Shown: positions 1 through 11,075 of the stretch, in pieces
Numbering within the stretch: the first letter of the stretch is position 1
Layout of the letters: the number at the start of each line of letters is the position of its first letter
From: Catellatospora sp. KI3
Lineage (GTDB): Bacteria; Actinomycetota; Actinomycetes; Mycobacteriales; Micromonosporaceae
Direction: 5' to 3'
Assembly: GCF_029948125.1 (NCBI RefSeq)
Contig: NZ_JASAMB010000001.1
Location: 372,001-436,000 of the forward strand
Length of the DNA: 64,000 bases
Notes under the pieces: generated by a model
The model's database searches: none
The model's input: the letters and a program-made list of their open reading frames with translations, nothing else
Told to the model about the DNA's origin: nothing
Made by a program: the position numbers and the translations under genes

Positions 1-893
1 CGCAGCACCTTGTCCAGCTTGATCGGGTCGGACAGCACGTCGCCGCTCACGCCCTTGTTGACCATCGCCCGGATCACCTGCTGCTGGTGCCGCTGCCGCC
101 CGTAGTCCCCGTCGGCGATGTAGCGCTGCCGGGCGAAGTCCAGCGCCTGCCAGCCGTTGAGGTGCTGCCGGCCGGGTTCGTACGTCATCTGCGGGCCGAC
201 GTAGCCGTTGGGGCTCCGGCCGGGCTTCCGCTTCTCGCCGTCGGGCTGCATGTGGATCGAGACGACCTGCTCGTCGACGTCGACGTCGATGCCGTCGAGG
301 GCGTCGATGATGTGCCGGAACCCGCTGAAGTTGACGATCGCCCCCGCGTCGAAGCGCGGGATGCCGGTGTACCCGCTGACCGCTGCCGCCAGCAGCTCGA
401 AGCCCTGGGCGTAGTTGGCCCGGCGGTCGCCCGGCACCTGGGCGCCGAAGAACATGGCGTGCGCGAGCTTCTCCGACGCGCTGCCGCCGTAGTTCGACTT
501 CGGGAACGCCGGAATGGGCACCAGCAGGTCGCGCGGCAGCGAGAACAGGTAGCCCCGGTCCAGCCCGGCCGGGATGTGCATGACCAGCACCGAGTCCGCG
601 CGCGGAATCCAGTACGGGTCGCTGTGCCGCGGGTCGATGCCCGCCAGCAGGATGTTCAGCGGGCCCTTCAGGTCCTCGATCGGCTTGGGCTCGACGGTGA
701 CCCGCGCCTTCGCCGGGTCCTTGTCGCCGAACAGGTCCTCGTGGTGCACCGCGCCCTCGTAGCGGGCCACCAGCCGGTCCACGGTCACCAGCGAGGCCCC
801 GCTCAACAGCATCAGCACCGTGCCCGCCAGCACGCTCCAGCGGGCCCACCGCGCCGCCTTGCGCAACTGCCTCGTCGCCGTCTTCGTCGCCAC
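1..893 (-). CDS. LCP (LytR-CpsA-Psr) family wall-polymer transferase, 3' end cut by window
   Basis: Reads right to left and runs off the left edge after about 297 codons, so the C-terminus is missing. One N-terminal membrane helix (about residues 18-36, WSVLAGTVLMLLSGASLVTV) is followed by an extracytoplasmic LCP domain. Visible motifs are FSLPRDLLV and, further on, FARQRY with the Arg-rich stretch GDYGRQRHQQQ, whose arginines bind polyprenyl pyrophosphate in the family. LCP proteins transfer lipid-linked secondary polymers onto peptidoglycan outside the membrane; the polymer here is unknown. The GTG at 893 was chosen; an in-frame GTG at 902 is possible, and neither has a convincing ribosome binding site. 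It lies directly downstream of the atpD terminator, where most actinobacteria carry atpC. Confidence 0.85.
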   Translation of the reverse strand, partial: MATKTATRQLRKAARWARWSVLAGTVLMLLSGASLVTVDRLVARYEGAVHHEDLFGDKDPAKARVTVEPKPIEDLKGPLNILLAGIDPRHSDPYWIPRADSVLVMHIPAGLDRGYLFSLPRDLLVPIPAFPKSNYGGSASEKLAHAMFFGAQVPGDRRANYAQGFELLAAAVSGYTGIPRFDAGAIVNFSGFRHIIDALDGIDVDVDEQVVSIHMQPDGEKRKPGRSPNGYVGPQMTYEPGRQHLNGWQALDFARQRYIADGDYGRQRHQQQVIRAMVNKGVSGDVLSDPIKLDKVL

Positions 894-929
894 GCAGTGC
901 ACAACGAGGTCGAACCCGCCCCAGGTATG

Positions 930-967
930 CCGAAGGCCCCGCTCCCACGAGGGAACGGGGCCTTCGG
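930..967 (-). terminator. Hairpin terminator after atpD
   Basis: An 11-bp GC-rich stem (930-940 with 957-967) closes a 16-nt loop just beyond the atpD stop at 985. It separates the ATP synthase operon from the LCP gene on the same strand. No clear U-tract follows, as is common in high-GC actinomycetes. Confidence 0.75.
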
Positions 968-984
968 GCCGGCTTCGCCGACCG

Positions 985-3341
<2,357 letters not shown>

Positions 3342-3343
3342 GA

Positions 3344-4978
3344 CTACTTCTTCTCAGCCACGATGCGGGTGACGGTCTCGGTGCGCTCGTCGCCCTCGAG
3401 AGCCTCGGCCTCAGCCTCGTTGATCACCAGTTTGTCCTCGGACGGCAGGAAGCCCTCCTTGAACTTGGCGATCAGCCCGTCAAGCTTGGCGGCGACGTCG
3501 TCGCTCCAGGTGTTGCCCGCGATCGTCTTCAGCAGGTCCGAGTGGGAGCTGCGCAGGTGCTGCAGGAACTCCGACTCGAAGCGGCGCACCTGGCCGACCG
3601 GGATGTCGTCCAGCTTGCCCTCGGTGCCGGCCCAGATCGAGACGACCTGCTCCTCGATCGGGTACGGCGTGTAGTTCTGCTGCTTGAGCAGCTCGACCAG
3701 GCGGCCACCGCGCTCCAGCTGGGCGCGCGAGGCCTTGTCCAGGTCCGAGGCGAAAGCGGCGAACGCCTCCAGCTCACGGAACTGGGCCAGGTCGAGGCGC
3801 AGGCGGCCGGAGACCTTCTTCATCGGCTTGCCCTGCGCCGAACCACCGACCCGGGAGACCGACGTACCGACGTTGATGGCCGGACGCACACCCGAGTTGA
3901 ACAGGCCTTCCTCGAGGAAGATCTGGCCGTCGGTGATCGAGATGACGTTGGTCGGGATGAACGCCGAGATGTCGCCGGCCTTCGTCTCGATGATCGGCAG
4001 ACCGGTCATCGAGCCCGCGCCCAGCTCGTCCGACAGCTTCGCGCAGCGCTCCAGCAGGCGGGAGTGCAGGTAGAAGACGTCACCCGGGTACGCCTCACGG
4101 CCCGGCGGGCGGCGCAGCAGCAGCGACACGGCGCGGTACGCCTCGGCCTGCTTGCTCAGGTCGTCGAACACGATCAGGACGTGCTTGCCCGCGTACATCC
4201 AGTGCTGGCCGATGGCCGAACCGGTGTACGGCGCCAGGTACTTGAAGCCGGCCGGGTCCGACGCCGGCGAGTTGACGATGGTGGTGTACTCCATCGCACC
4301 CGCGGCCTCGAGGGTGCCCTTGACCGCCGCGACGGTGGAGGCCTTCTGGCCGATCGCGACGTAGATGCAGCGGACCTGCTTCTTCGGGTCGCCCGACTTC
4401 CAGTTGTCCCGCTGGTTGATGATCGCGTCCAGCGCCACCGACGTCTTGCCGGTCTTGCGGTCACCGATGATCAGCTGCCGCTGGCCGCGGCCGATCGGGG
4501 TCATCGCGTCGATGGCCTTGATGCCGGTCTCGAGCGGCTCGTGCACGCTCTTGCGGACCATCACGTTCGGAGCCTGCAGCTCCAGCTCGCGGAAGCCCTC
4601 GTCGGCGATCTCGCCCAGGCCGTCGATCGGCGCACCCAGCGGGTTCACCACGCGACCCAGGAACTTGTCGCCCACCGGCACGGAGAGAACGCGGCCGGTG
4701 CGCTTGACCGGCTGGCCCTCCTCGATGCCCTCGAAGGCACCCAGGACGACGACACCGATCTCGCGGACGTCGAGGTTCAGCGCGACACCCAGGGTGCCGT
4801 CGGCGAACTCCAGCAGCTCGTTGGCCATGGCGGAGGGGAGACCCTCAACCTTGGCGATGCCGTCACCAGCCTCGGTGACGACGCCGACCTCCTCGCGGGA
4901 GATCTCGGGCGCGTACGAGGAGACGAAACGCTCAAGCGCTCCACGGATCTCCTCGGACGAGATGGTCAGCTCGGCCAT
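3344..4978 (-). CDS. atpA: F1Fo ATP synthase subunit alpha
   Basis: Non-catalytic nucleotide-binding alpha subunit of F1, 544 aa. P-loop GDRKTGKT at residues 172-179, Walker B region [17 protein letters not shown], and the SVSRVGG segment carrying the arginine that reaches into the beta active site. The C-terminus is extended and acidic ([24 protein letters not shown]), as in other actinobacterial alpha subunits. It is preceded by a 65-bp gap from atpH, the longest spacing in the F1 part of the operon, and followed by atpG after 2 bp. Confidence 0.98.
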   Translation of the reverse strand: MAELTISSEEIRGALERFVSSYAPEISREEVGVVTEAGDGIAKVEGLPSAMANELLEFADGTLGVALNLDVREIGVVVLGAFEGIEEGQPVKRTGRVLSVPVGDKFLGRVVNPLGAPIDGLGEIADEGFRELELQAPNVMVRKSVHEPLETGIKAIDAMTPIGRGQRQLIIGDRKTGKTSVALDAIINQRDNWKSGDPKKQVRCIYVAIGQKASTVAAVKGTLEAAGAMEYTTIVNSPASDPAGFKYLAPYTGSAIGQHWMYAGKHVLIVFDDLSKQAEAYRAVSLLLRRPPGREAYPGDVFYLHSRLLERCAKLSDELGAGSMTGLPIIETKAGDISAFIPTNVISITDGQIFLEEGLFNSGVRPAINVGTSVSRVGGSAQGKPMKKVSGRLRLDLAQFRELEAFAAFASDLDKASRAQLERGGRLVELLKQQNYTPYPIEEQVVSIWAGTEGKLDDIPVGQVRRFESEFLQHLRSSHSDLLKTIAGNTWSDDVAAKLDGLIAKFKEGFLPSEDKLVINEAEAEALEGDERTETVTRIVAEKK

Positions 4979-5043
4979 CCTCAGCTTCCTATCGGTGTCG
5001 TGACTGCTAAGTCAGTGAAATGCGTTCTCAGGGCTCGGCCGCG

Positions 5044-5868
5044 TCACTTGCCGACGAGCGCGTTGCGGACCGCGGCCAGGCGCTTGGCGACCGTGCCGTC
5101 GTACAGGTCGCTACCGACCTTCACGCTCAGCCCGCCCAGCACCGTGGGGTCCACGGTCACCTTGACCGAGACCTGACGGCCGTAGATCCCCGACAGCGAG
5201 GTCGCCAGCCGGCTCTCTTCGGCGTCGGTCAGCGGGTGCGCCACCGTGACGTAGGCGATCTGCGCCTCACGCCGCTCGGCGGCCATCTCGACCAGGCGGC
5301 TCAGCGCGTTGCCGAACGACCGGCCGCCGAACCCGCCCACGGCCAGCTCGGCCAGGCGCACGGTCACCGGCTTGGCCTTGTCGGCCAGCAGGCCCCGCAC
5401 CAGCTCCACCCGGCGGGAGACCGGGGTGGAGAAGTCGCCGATCGCGGCGGTCAGCGCCGGGTCACCCGAGGCGATCTGCCCGAACCGGAACAGCTCGTCC
5501 TCGACCTCGGCCAGGTCGCCGGACTGGTCGGCCGATGCCAGCAGCGCGTCCGCGCCCAGGCGCTCGGCACCTTCCAGCAGCTCCGACGCGGCCGACCAGC
5601 GGCCGGACGCCAGCACCGCCAGCAGGTCCAGGCTACCCTGGCCGACCTTGCCCGCCAGCAGGCTGCGCACCAGCTCAGCGCGCTGGTCGCCGGGCCGGGC
5701 CGGGTCCGACAGCGCGCGCCGCAGGCGCGGCTCGCGGCCGAGCAGGTCGGCGAAGGCGAGCAACTCGTCGGCCGTGGCCGCGGTGGCCGCGGCACCCGCA
5801 GCCCGGGCGCTCTCCTCGAGCGCGGTCCGGGCCGCGGTGTACGACTCTCGGCTTGCCGCCTGCATCAA
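5044..5868 (-). CDS. atpH: F1Fo ATP synthase subunit delta
   Basis: Peripheral-stalk delta subunit (OSCP homologue), 274 aa, longer than the roughly 180 aa of E. coli but normal for actinobacteria. The C-terminal OSCP signature is visible as YVTVAHPLTDAEESRLATSL followed by VDPTVLGGLSVKVGSDLYDG. The N-terminal half is Ala/Leu-rich and helical. The start ATG overlaps the atpF stop by 4 bp, indicating coupled translation. Confidence 0.96.
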   Translation of the reverse strand: MMQAASRESYTAARTALEESARAAGAAATAATADELLAFADLLGREPRLRRALSDPARPGDQRAELVRSLLAGKVGQGSLDLLAVLASGRWSAASELLEGAERLGADALLASADQSGDLAEVEDELFRFGQIASGDPALTAAIGDFSTPVSRRVELVRGLLADKAKPVTVRLAELAVGGFGGRSFGNALSRLVEMAAERREAQIAYVTVAHPLTDAEESRLATSLSGIYGRQVSVKVTVDPTVLGGLSVKVGSDLYDGTVAKRLAAVRNALVGK

Positions 5869-6395
5869 CGTGCTCCGGCGGTCTCGAGCTCAGCCATGGC
5901 CCGCTCGACGGTGCCCCGACGGCGCGCCTCGTCCTCCAGCGACTCGCCGACGATCTTGCCGGCGAGGCTGACGGCCAGCGCGCCCATCTCGGTGCGCAGC
6001 TCACGCACGATGCTCGCGCGCTCGCCGGCCAGCTGGTCGCGACCGGCCGCGATGATGCGGTCGGACTCCTCCTTGGCCTTGGCCAGCACGTCGGCACGGA
6101 TGCCCTCGGCGTCGGCGCGGGCCTCGTCGCGGATGCGAGCGGCCTCGGTACGCGCCTCGGCCAGCTGCGCCTTGTACTGCGACAGCAGCGCGGCGGCCTC
6201 GGCCTGAGCCTTCTCCGCCTTGACCAGACCGCCCTCGATGGCCTCGACGCGCTGCTGGAACATGCTCTCCATACGCGGGAACACGTACTTGGTGAGCACG
6301 AACAGCAGCACACCGAAGGCGATGAGGCCGACGATCACCTCAGCGATCGGCACACCGAGCACGTTGTAGCCGTGCCCCTCTGCAGCGATGTTCAT
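5865..6395 (-). CDS. atpF: F1Fo ATP synthase subunit b
   Basis: Peripheral-stalk b subunit, 176 aa. One N-terminal membrane helix (about residues 17-38, IAEVIVGLIAFGVLLFVLTKYV) is followed by a long charged Ala/Glu/Arg helix (QAEAAALLSQYKAQLAEART) that dimerises along the side of F1. Lies 72 bp after atpE and overlaps atpH. Confidence 0.96.
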   Translation of the reverse strand: MNIAAEGHGYNVLGVPIAEVIVGLIAFGVLLFVLTKYVFPRMESMFQQRVEAIEGGLVKAEKAQAEAAALLSQYKAQLAEARTEAARIRDEARADAEGIRADVLAKAKEESDRIIAAGRDQLAGERASIVRELRTEMGALAVSLAGKIVGESLEDEARRRGTVERAMAELETAGAR

Positions 6396-6467
6396 AAGTC
6401 ACTCCCCTTCGGCGGTGACCAGCCGCGCGCGACCGGCCACCGAACGTCTCGGCGCTACGAACTCGGA

Positions 6468-6686
6468 CTAGGCGGGAGTGTTGTCCAGCGCGAACGCGAG
6501 CACCAGGCCCAGCAGCGCCAGCGCCTCGACCACGGCGAAGCCCATGAACATGTAGGCGCGGGTCAGACCGGCGCTCTCGGGCTGACGGGCGGTCGCCTGG
6601 ATGTAGGCCGCGAAGACCAGACCCACGCCGATGCCGGGGCCCAGGGCCGCGATGCCGTAACCAATGACGTTCAGGTTGCCGGTCAT
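6468..6686 (-). CDS. atpE: F1Fo ATP synthase subunit c
   Basis: Ring-forming proteolipid, 72 aa, with two membrane helices joined by the polar loop ARQPESAG. The proton-carrying carboxylate is Glu54 in GFAVVEALAL, and the N-terminal helix has the Gly-rich pattern GPGIGVGLVFAAY. An AGGAGG-type ribosome binding site precedes the ATG (GCAGGAGGAAAACCGAC). It is separated from atpB by 120 bp, which is long for this operon and could hold a processing or pausing site; no strong hairpin was identified there. Confidence 0.97.
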   Translation of the reverse strand: MTGNLNVIGYGIAALGPGIGVGLVFAAYIQATARQPESAGLTRAYMFMGFAVVEALALLGLVLAFALDNTPA

Positions 6687-6806
6687 GTCGGTTTTCCTCC
6701 TGCTTTGGACGCGTGCGAGTCACGCGCACGTTTGTATTTTGGGTAGGTACGAACGATCTTCAGTTGTGGATCGAAAGCAAAGGTGAGGGTCGCGCCGGGC
6801 GCGAGA

Positions 6807-7610
6807 TCAGTGCTCTTCGGAGATCGAGCTCTGGAAGTACGTCGCCGTCAGCAGCGTGAAGACGTACGCCTGCAGGCTCAGGATGAAGAACTCGAACAGC
6901 GTCATCACGATCGCGAACACCCAGCTGCCGATCGCGGCGGGCTTGAGCAGCAGAGCGCCGTTGGTCCACAGCGCGACGCCGCCCAGCGTGAACACCAGCA
7001 GGATCATGTGGCCGGCGAACATGTTGGCGAACAGACGGACCGAGAGCGTGATGGGGCGCAGGATCAGGTTCGAGATGAACTCGATCGGGATCAGGATCGG
7101 CTGCACCCACCACGGGACGCCCGGCTGGATGCAGGCGTGCTTGAGGTAGCCGAACAGGCCGTGCTTGCGGATGCCCAGGGCGATGTAGATCAGCCACGAC
7201 ATGACGGCGAGCACGACGGGGAAGGCCAGGTGCGAGTTCGGGGAGATCTGCGCGAGCGGCACGATGCTCCACAGGTTCGTCACGAAGACGAACACGAACA
7301 GCGTGGCGAGGTACGGCGCGAAGCGGATGCCGTCCTTGACGCCGATGATCTCACCGGCGATGTTGTTGCGCACGATGCCGTAGACCGACTCGGCCAGCCA
7401 CTGCTTCTTGGTCGGCACCAGCGTGGGGTTGCGGTACGTCGCCAGGAAGAACACGATCACGACCGCGACGGCGATCCAGATCAGCAGCGTCAGCTTGGTG
7501 AACGCAGGACCCCAGAAGGTGCCTTCGAGGGACGGGATCAGGCTCTTGAAGTCGAAGGTCTCCACGCTGGGGGGAAAATCCTCAGCAAGGAAACCCGGCT
7601 GCGTAATCAA
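6807..7610 (-). CDS. atpB: F1Fo ATP synthase subunit a
   Basis: Membrane stator subunit that forms the proton half-channels, 267 aa with five to six hydrophobic helices. The essential arginine sits in ITLSVRLFANMFAGHMILL, and the C-terminal helix contains FFILSLQAYVFTLLTATYF. The start is a TTG at 7610, 8 nt after a GGAGG ribosome binding site; an ATG just upstream would hit a stop after three codons, which supports the TTG choice. Confidence 0.95.
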   Translation of the reverse strand: MITQPGFLAEDFPPSVETFDFKSLIPSLEGTFWGPAFTKLTLLIWIAVAVVIVFFLATYRNPTLVPTKKQWLAESVYGIVRNNIAGEIIGVKDGIRFAPYLATLFVFVFVTNLWSIVPLAQISPNSHLAFPVVLAVMSWLIYIALGIRKHGLFGYLKHACIQPGVPWWVQPILIPIEFISNLILRPITLSVRLFANMFAGHMILLVFTLGGVALWTNGALLLKPAAIGSWVFAIVMTLFEFFILSLQAYVFTLLTATYFQSSISEEH

Positions 7611-7638
7611 CCTGTCATCCTCCGTCGATCGGGTACGG

Positions 7639-7854
7639 TCACCCGTCCAGTCTCTTCACGGTCAAGAAGACTCCGGCGGCCGTGCCGCCGATCAATCCGA
7701 TCAACAGCCCGACGTGGGGGAGTCCCAGCCACTTATCGATGAGCCACCCGACCCCTCCCCAGACGAGCATGCCGCCGAGGAGATACCCGATGGCCGCCCA
7801 ACCCGCATCGGCGCCCGCAGGTAGGGGGCGCTTCGGGGGATGTTCATCGGCCAT
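7639..7854 (-). CDS. AtpZ/AtpI-like small membrane protein, first gene of the atp operon
   Basis: A 71-aa protein with two membrane helices (WAAIGYLLGGMLVWGGVGWLI and LPHVGLLIGLIGGTAAGVFL). Together with its place 28 bp before atpB this identifies it as an AtpZ/AtpI-family accessory protein thought to help ion-ring assembly or Mg2+ supply. The frame stays open upstream to 7926, but codons before 7854 lose the strong third-position GC preference (CTA, CGT, CAA, GAT, ATT, GTT), so the ATG at 7854 is taken as the start even though it lacks an obvious ribosome binding site. A second atpI-type gene lies at 12410. Confidence 0.8.
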   Translation of the reverse strand: MADEHPPKRPLPAGADAGWAAIGYLLGGMLVWGGVGWLIDKWLGLPHVGLLIGLIGGTAAGVFLTVKRLDG

Positions 7855-8245
7855 GACGCGGCGAACAATATCAGCCACTTGACGTAGGGAGACAAGCGCC
7901 CCCCGGCCCACCATGGCCAAGCTCACCTTGCCCTTCGTGACCAGTACTTACGTACTGATTACGAGGTTCATCAATGTCTAGTTCGCGTTCTGTACATATT
8001 TCAGATGATTACTGTATCTTTCGCACCGCTTGTCACACCCGACATCGGCCCGCCGATTGTCACATTTCCGCCCACCCGGCGCCAGGGTCAACCGGCGGCG
8101 GGCGGGCGGCGGCGGGCGATGTCCCAGCTTGCGCACAACGTGGCGAAGCACACAGTGAGAACTCGTGTGCCCACAGTCAAAGATGCACATTGCTTTACTT
8201 CCAGGTACCCGGTGAAATAGAGGAAACCCCTCGAACCTCCCGGCG
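7855..8245. promoter_or_regulatory. Divergent intergenic region upstream of the atp operon
   Basis: No gene is supported here. The stretch 7930-8045 is clearly less GC-rich than its surroundings and is the likely place for the atp promoter (leftward); exact -10/-35 boxes could not be fixed with confidence. A Gly/Arg-codon-like GC run at 8085-8120 is simple sequence. The right end serves as upstream region of the rightward gene at 8255. Confidence 0.4.
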
Positions 8246-8254
8246 GTGCTGAAG

Positions 8255-8719
8255 ATGCGCAAGGCGATCGCCCCCATGCTGTTGGTGCTGGTCACGGTGC
8301 TAGGTGCCGGGTGCGAGCCGCGCGGCAACGACGACGCCTCGGCGACCAAGCCGGTGCACTGCACCGTCGTGGCCGACGGCCCCAAGAAGAATGAGGAGAC
8401 CGGCAAGGTCTCCGGCCAGGTCCGCTACCGCTGCGCGACGCCGGGAGCCGAACGGCTGACCCTCAAGATCCGCATCGAGAAGCGCCAGGGCGACAGCGAC
8501 AAGTGGAGCACGGTCGCCACCAAGACTTACACGCTCAAGGGTAAGCAGACCTACGCGCCCGAGCTGAAGTATGAGGCCAGGGACGTGACGATGAGCTGCC
8601 GCGAGGGCAGCTACCGCACGGTCGTGGACTGGAGCCGCACCTCGCGCAAGGACACCGAGGGCGACAACCTGATCAGCGGCGCGGTCAAGGACCCGTGCAA
8701 GCCGAAGATCTTCGACTGA
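8255..8719 (+). CDS. Small exported protein, probable lipoprotein, unknown function
   Basis: 154 aa. An N-terminal signal (MRKAIAPMLLVLVTVLGAGC) ends in a cysteine that could be lipidated, although the residue three before it is Gly, so the lipobox is weak. The mature part is polar and basic with three further cysteines and no recognised family motif. An in-frame GTG at 8246 is an alternative start; neither start has a good ribosome binding site. It stands alone between the atp operon and a convergent ABC operon, in the accessory block. Confidence 0.7.
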   Translation: MRKAIAPMLLVLVTVLGAGCEPRGNDDASATKPVHCTVVADGPKKNEETGKVSGQVRYRCATPGAERLTLKIRIEKRQGDSDKWSTVATKTYTLKGKQTYAPELKYEARDVTMSCREGSYRTVVDWSRTSRKDTEGDNLISGAVKDPCKPKIFD

Positions 8720-8729
8720 CCACCTCCCA

Positions 8730-8778
8730 CCGCAGGCCGGTGCGGTCCGCTCCGAACGCGGACCGCACCGGCCTGCGG
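8730..8778. terminator. Bidirectional terminator, 21-bp perfect stem
   Basis: A perfect 21-bp inverted repeat (8730-8750 with 8758-8778) and a 7-nt loop lie between the convergent stops at 8719 and 8793, so the hairpin can end transcription from both sides. Confidence 0.85.
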
Positions 8779-8792
8779 CCGGGCCCGGAATG

Positions 8793-9518
8793 TCACCGGG
8801 GATAGAGCCGGCGACGGAAACGCAGCGCCACCAGCGCGACCGAGAGCGTCGCGCCCACCACCAGCACGATCCGTGCCACCACGAATCCGGTAGACGGCGC
8901 TACCTCGGCGAACGTCAGGTTCTTCAGCGATGCGCCCCAGATCAGGGCCCGGTTCGCCGCGAGTGATGTCGCCGAGGCGGACAGCGGAAGCCACGGGAGC
9001 TGATTGATCGCGTCCAGGGACACGAGGATCGTCACCACCGCGGTCCGCGCCGCCGCGCCGCCCGCCACGCGCGCCACGGCATAGGCGGCGGCCAGCACGA
9101 TGTACCCGCCCGACAGGGGTCCCACCACCGTGATCGTCAGCAGCGGCAGGGACCACCCGGGGGTGTCCGACAGCCGGAACGCCGCGAAGACCCCCAGGCA
9201 GACGACGAAGCCCGCGTACACCAGGAATCCCGCGCCGAAGTTGCGGTAGGTGTCCTTGACGACCGCGGGTCGATCCGCACCCGACAGCAGCCAATTGCTC
9301 CGCAGATCGTCGTCGTGCCAGAGCCGGGAGAGCACCGCGACCAGGCCCACCAGGACGATCGGCGTCATCACGGCGTAGAGGCGGGCGACCCCCCAGGGCC
9401 CGAACCCGTCGCCGATCTCGGTTCCCCCGGCGGTGAAGCCGAGCTGGACGATTCCCGCCACGAGCAGGGCCGGGACGAGCAGGCGAGGGCGGACCGCGCG
9501 GCGCAGGTGGTATCTCAC
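8793..9518 (-). CDS. ABC transporter membrane subunit
   Basis: 241 aa with about six hydrophobic helices (for example LLVPALLVAGIVQLGFTAGG, FLVYAGFVVCLGVFAAF, LLTITVVGPLSGGYIVLAAA) and a basic C-terminus RFRRRLYPR. The GTG start overlaps the stop of the upstream ATPase gene (GTGA), so the pair is translationally coupled and this is its permease partner. The same frame remains open upstream inside the ATPase gene, but that part is a shadow. The substrate is unknown; it could export or give protection against the small secreted protein encoded at the head of the operon. Confidence 0.85.
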   Translation of the reverse strand: MRYHLRRAVRPRLLVPALLVAGIVQLGFTAGGTEIGDGFGPWGVARLYAVMTPIVLVGLVAVLSRLWHDDDLRSNWLLSGADRPAVVKDTYRNFGAGFLVYAGFVVCLGVFAAFRLSDTPGWSLPLLTITVVGPLSGGYIVLAAAYAVARVAGGAAARTAVVTILVSLDAINQLPWLPLSASATSLAANRALIWGASLKNLTFAEVAPSTGFVVARIVLVVGATLSVALVALRFRRRLYPR

Positions 9519-10372
9519 CGGTCGAGCCCCGACGTGAGCACCAGGTACGCGTCGGTGAGGGTCGGCTCCACCCGGGTCGCCTCGTCGGGCGGGCACTTGG
9601 TGGCGAATCTCGCCCGGTAGCGGTCCGGCCCGAGCCGAGCCAGTCCGGTGACCTGAGCGACGTCGGCGATGTGCGCCATGATCTTCTCGTCGCCCTCGCA
9701 CACGTAGACGTCCGGCGCGGTCGCCGACAGCGCGTGCACCGGGCCGTCGAAGGCGATCCCGGCGTCGTGCAGCACCACCACGCGCGAGGCGGTGGCCTCC
9801 ACGTCGGCGATGAAGTGGGTCGCGTACATCACCGTCCGCCGCGCGGCACGTTCGGCGAGCAGCTCCGCGAAGCGCAGCCGCTCCCACGGGTCCAGCGCCT
9901 GTGTCGGCTCGTCCAGCAGGACCAGCGGGCTGTCGGCGGCGAACGCGTACACCAGTGCGACACGCTGCCGCTCGCCACCGCTCATGGAACCCAGCGGCCG
10001 CCGCACCGCCCACCCGAGCCCGAAGAACTCGAAGAGCTCGGCCGCATCGTCCGCGGGCAGCCCGCGCAGGCCGAGCAGGTGCTTGACGAAGGCCAGCGCC
10101 GACACCTGCGGGTCGAGGCGCAGGTCCTGCGGCAGCCACGTCCCGTTCCGCCGCAGACGGCTCCGGTCCGCGCCGAGCACCGTGCCGTCGAGGCTGACGC
10201 TGCCAGCCGCCTGCCGCGTCATGCCCGCGAGCAGGCTGAGCAGTGTCGACTTGCCCGCGCCGTTGCGCCCGAGCAACGCGACCACGTCGCAGTCCGCGCC
10301 CAGGCTGAGGTCGATGCCCTGCAGCACGTCGATCTCACCGTACGACAGCGTGACGTCGCTGAGCTCAATCAC
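9515..10372 (-). CDS. ABC transporter ATP-binding protein
   Basis: 285 aa nucleotide-binding subunit. Walker A GRNGAGKS at residues 35-42, ABC signature SGGER at 131-135, Walker B LVLLDEP at 150-156 and the switch His in YATHF. The layout (short C-terminal extra domain, single ATPase plus membrane partners) is that of ABC exporters of the drug/peptide type. The start is GTG, overlapping the preceding membrane-protein gene by 8 bp. Confidence 0.93.
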   Translation of the reverse strand: MIELSDVTLSYGEIDVLQGIDLSLGADCDVVALLGRNGAGKSTLLSLLAGMTRQAAGSVSLDGTVLGADRSRLRRNGTWLPQDLRLDPQVSALAFVKHLLGLRGLPADDAAELFEFFGLGWAVRRPLGSMSGGERQRVALVYAFAADSPLVLLDEPTQALDPWERLRFAELLAERAARRTVMYATHFIADVEATASRVVVLHDAGIAFDGPVHALSATAPDVYVCEGDEKIMAHIADVAQVTGLARLGPDRYRARFATKCPPDEATRVEPTLTDAYLVLTSGLDR

Positions 10373-11075
10373 GACCTGACTCCCCCCTTGCGATCCAGCG
10401 CAGACCAGACACGTCCGCAGGCAGCAGGCGCGCCCCGAGCAGCACCGCCGCCGCCAGGCCCAGCCATACGACGGCGCCTGTGGTGACGACGGGCATGCGC
10501 TGCGGGTCGCCGCGCATCCAGTGGAACAGGGTGCCGTCGATGGCCAGCGCCGGCACCGCGAGGCACGGCAGCACCGTCACCACCACGGTGGCCAGCAGCG
10601 CGACCCCTGCGGCCACGCTCGGGCCCATCCCGAACCGCGTGACCACGACATTGACGACGGCCAGGGCCACCGCCGCACCCACCGCGGTCGGCACCAGCAG
10701 CATCGACACGGGCTCACCTGACCATGTGGCCTGCCCGAACACCTGGCAGGCCACGACAAGCGCGGCGAGGATGACGTTGGGCGACTGCGTGCGCCACCAC
10801 GCGGTACGCGGGTCGACGAGCCCGCCGGCCACCACCCGAGGATCCACCCCCATGCCGGCCGTCCCGAATGCCATGGTGATCGCCACGCCTACGGGTACAA
10901 CCCACGAGCACACCCAGTGCGCACCCAGCGCGACACCCGCCACTCCCACGGGTGGACGGCCGTACAGCCCGGTCGTCCAGGCCCCCACGAGCGGGAGCAG
11001 ACCCAGCAGGAGCGCGAGAGCGCTTGCCCGGAAGGTCCCGGGCAGGCGCTCTCGCTCATCGTGTGATGTGCTCAC
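10365..11075 (-). CDS. Polytopic membrane protein of the ABC operon
   Basis: 236 aa, about six to seven hydrophobic segments (LALLLGLLPLVGAWTTGLYG, NVILAALVVACQVFGQ, VAAGVALLATVVVTVLPCLA, TTGAVVWLGLAAAVLLGARL). No recognised family motif. The GTG at 11075 overlaps the TGA of the upstream secreted-protein gene (GTGA), and the stop overlaps the ATPase gene, so it lies in the middle of a tightly coupled operon. Probably a second membrane subunit of the ABC exporter or an immunity-type protein; this rests on context only. Confidence 0.8.
   Translation of the reverse strand: MSTSHDERERLPGTFRASALALLLGLLPLVGAWTTGLYGRPPVGVAGVALGAHWVCSWVVPVGVAITMAFGTAGMGVDPRVVAGGLVDPRTAWWRTQSPNVILAALVVACQVFGQATWSGEPVSMLLVPTAVGAAVALAVVNVVVTRFGMGPSVAAGVALLATVVVTVLPCLAVPALAIDGTLFHWMRGDPQRMPVVTTGAVVWLGLAAAVLLGARLLPADVSGLRWIARGESGRD

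Noticed and set aside
3542-5176. A 544-codon open frame on the plus strand opposite atpA
   Set aside because: It is the antisense of atpA, has no known motif and an odd Val/Arg/Gln/His/Asp composition; GC-rich coding DNA leaves such frames open. Similar long antisense frames opposite atpD, argS, lysA, hom, the ABC-2 genes, AfsR and rho were dropped for the same reason.
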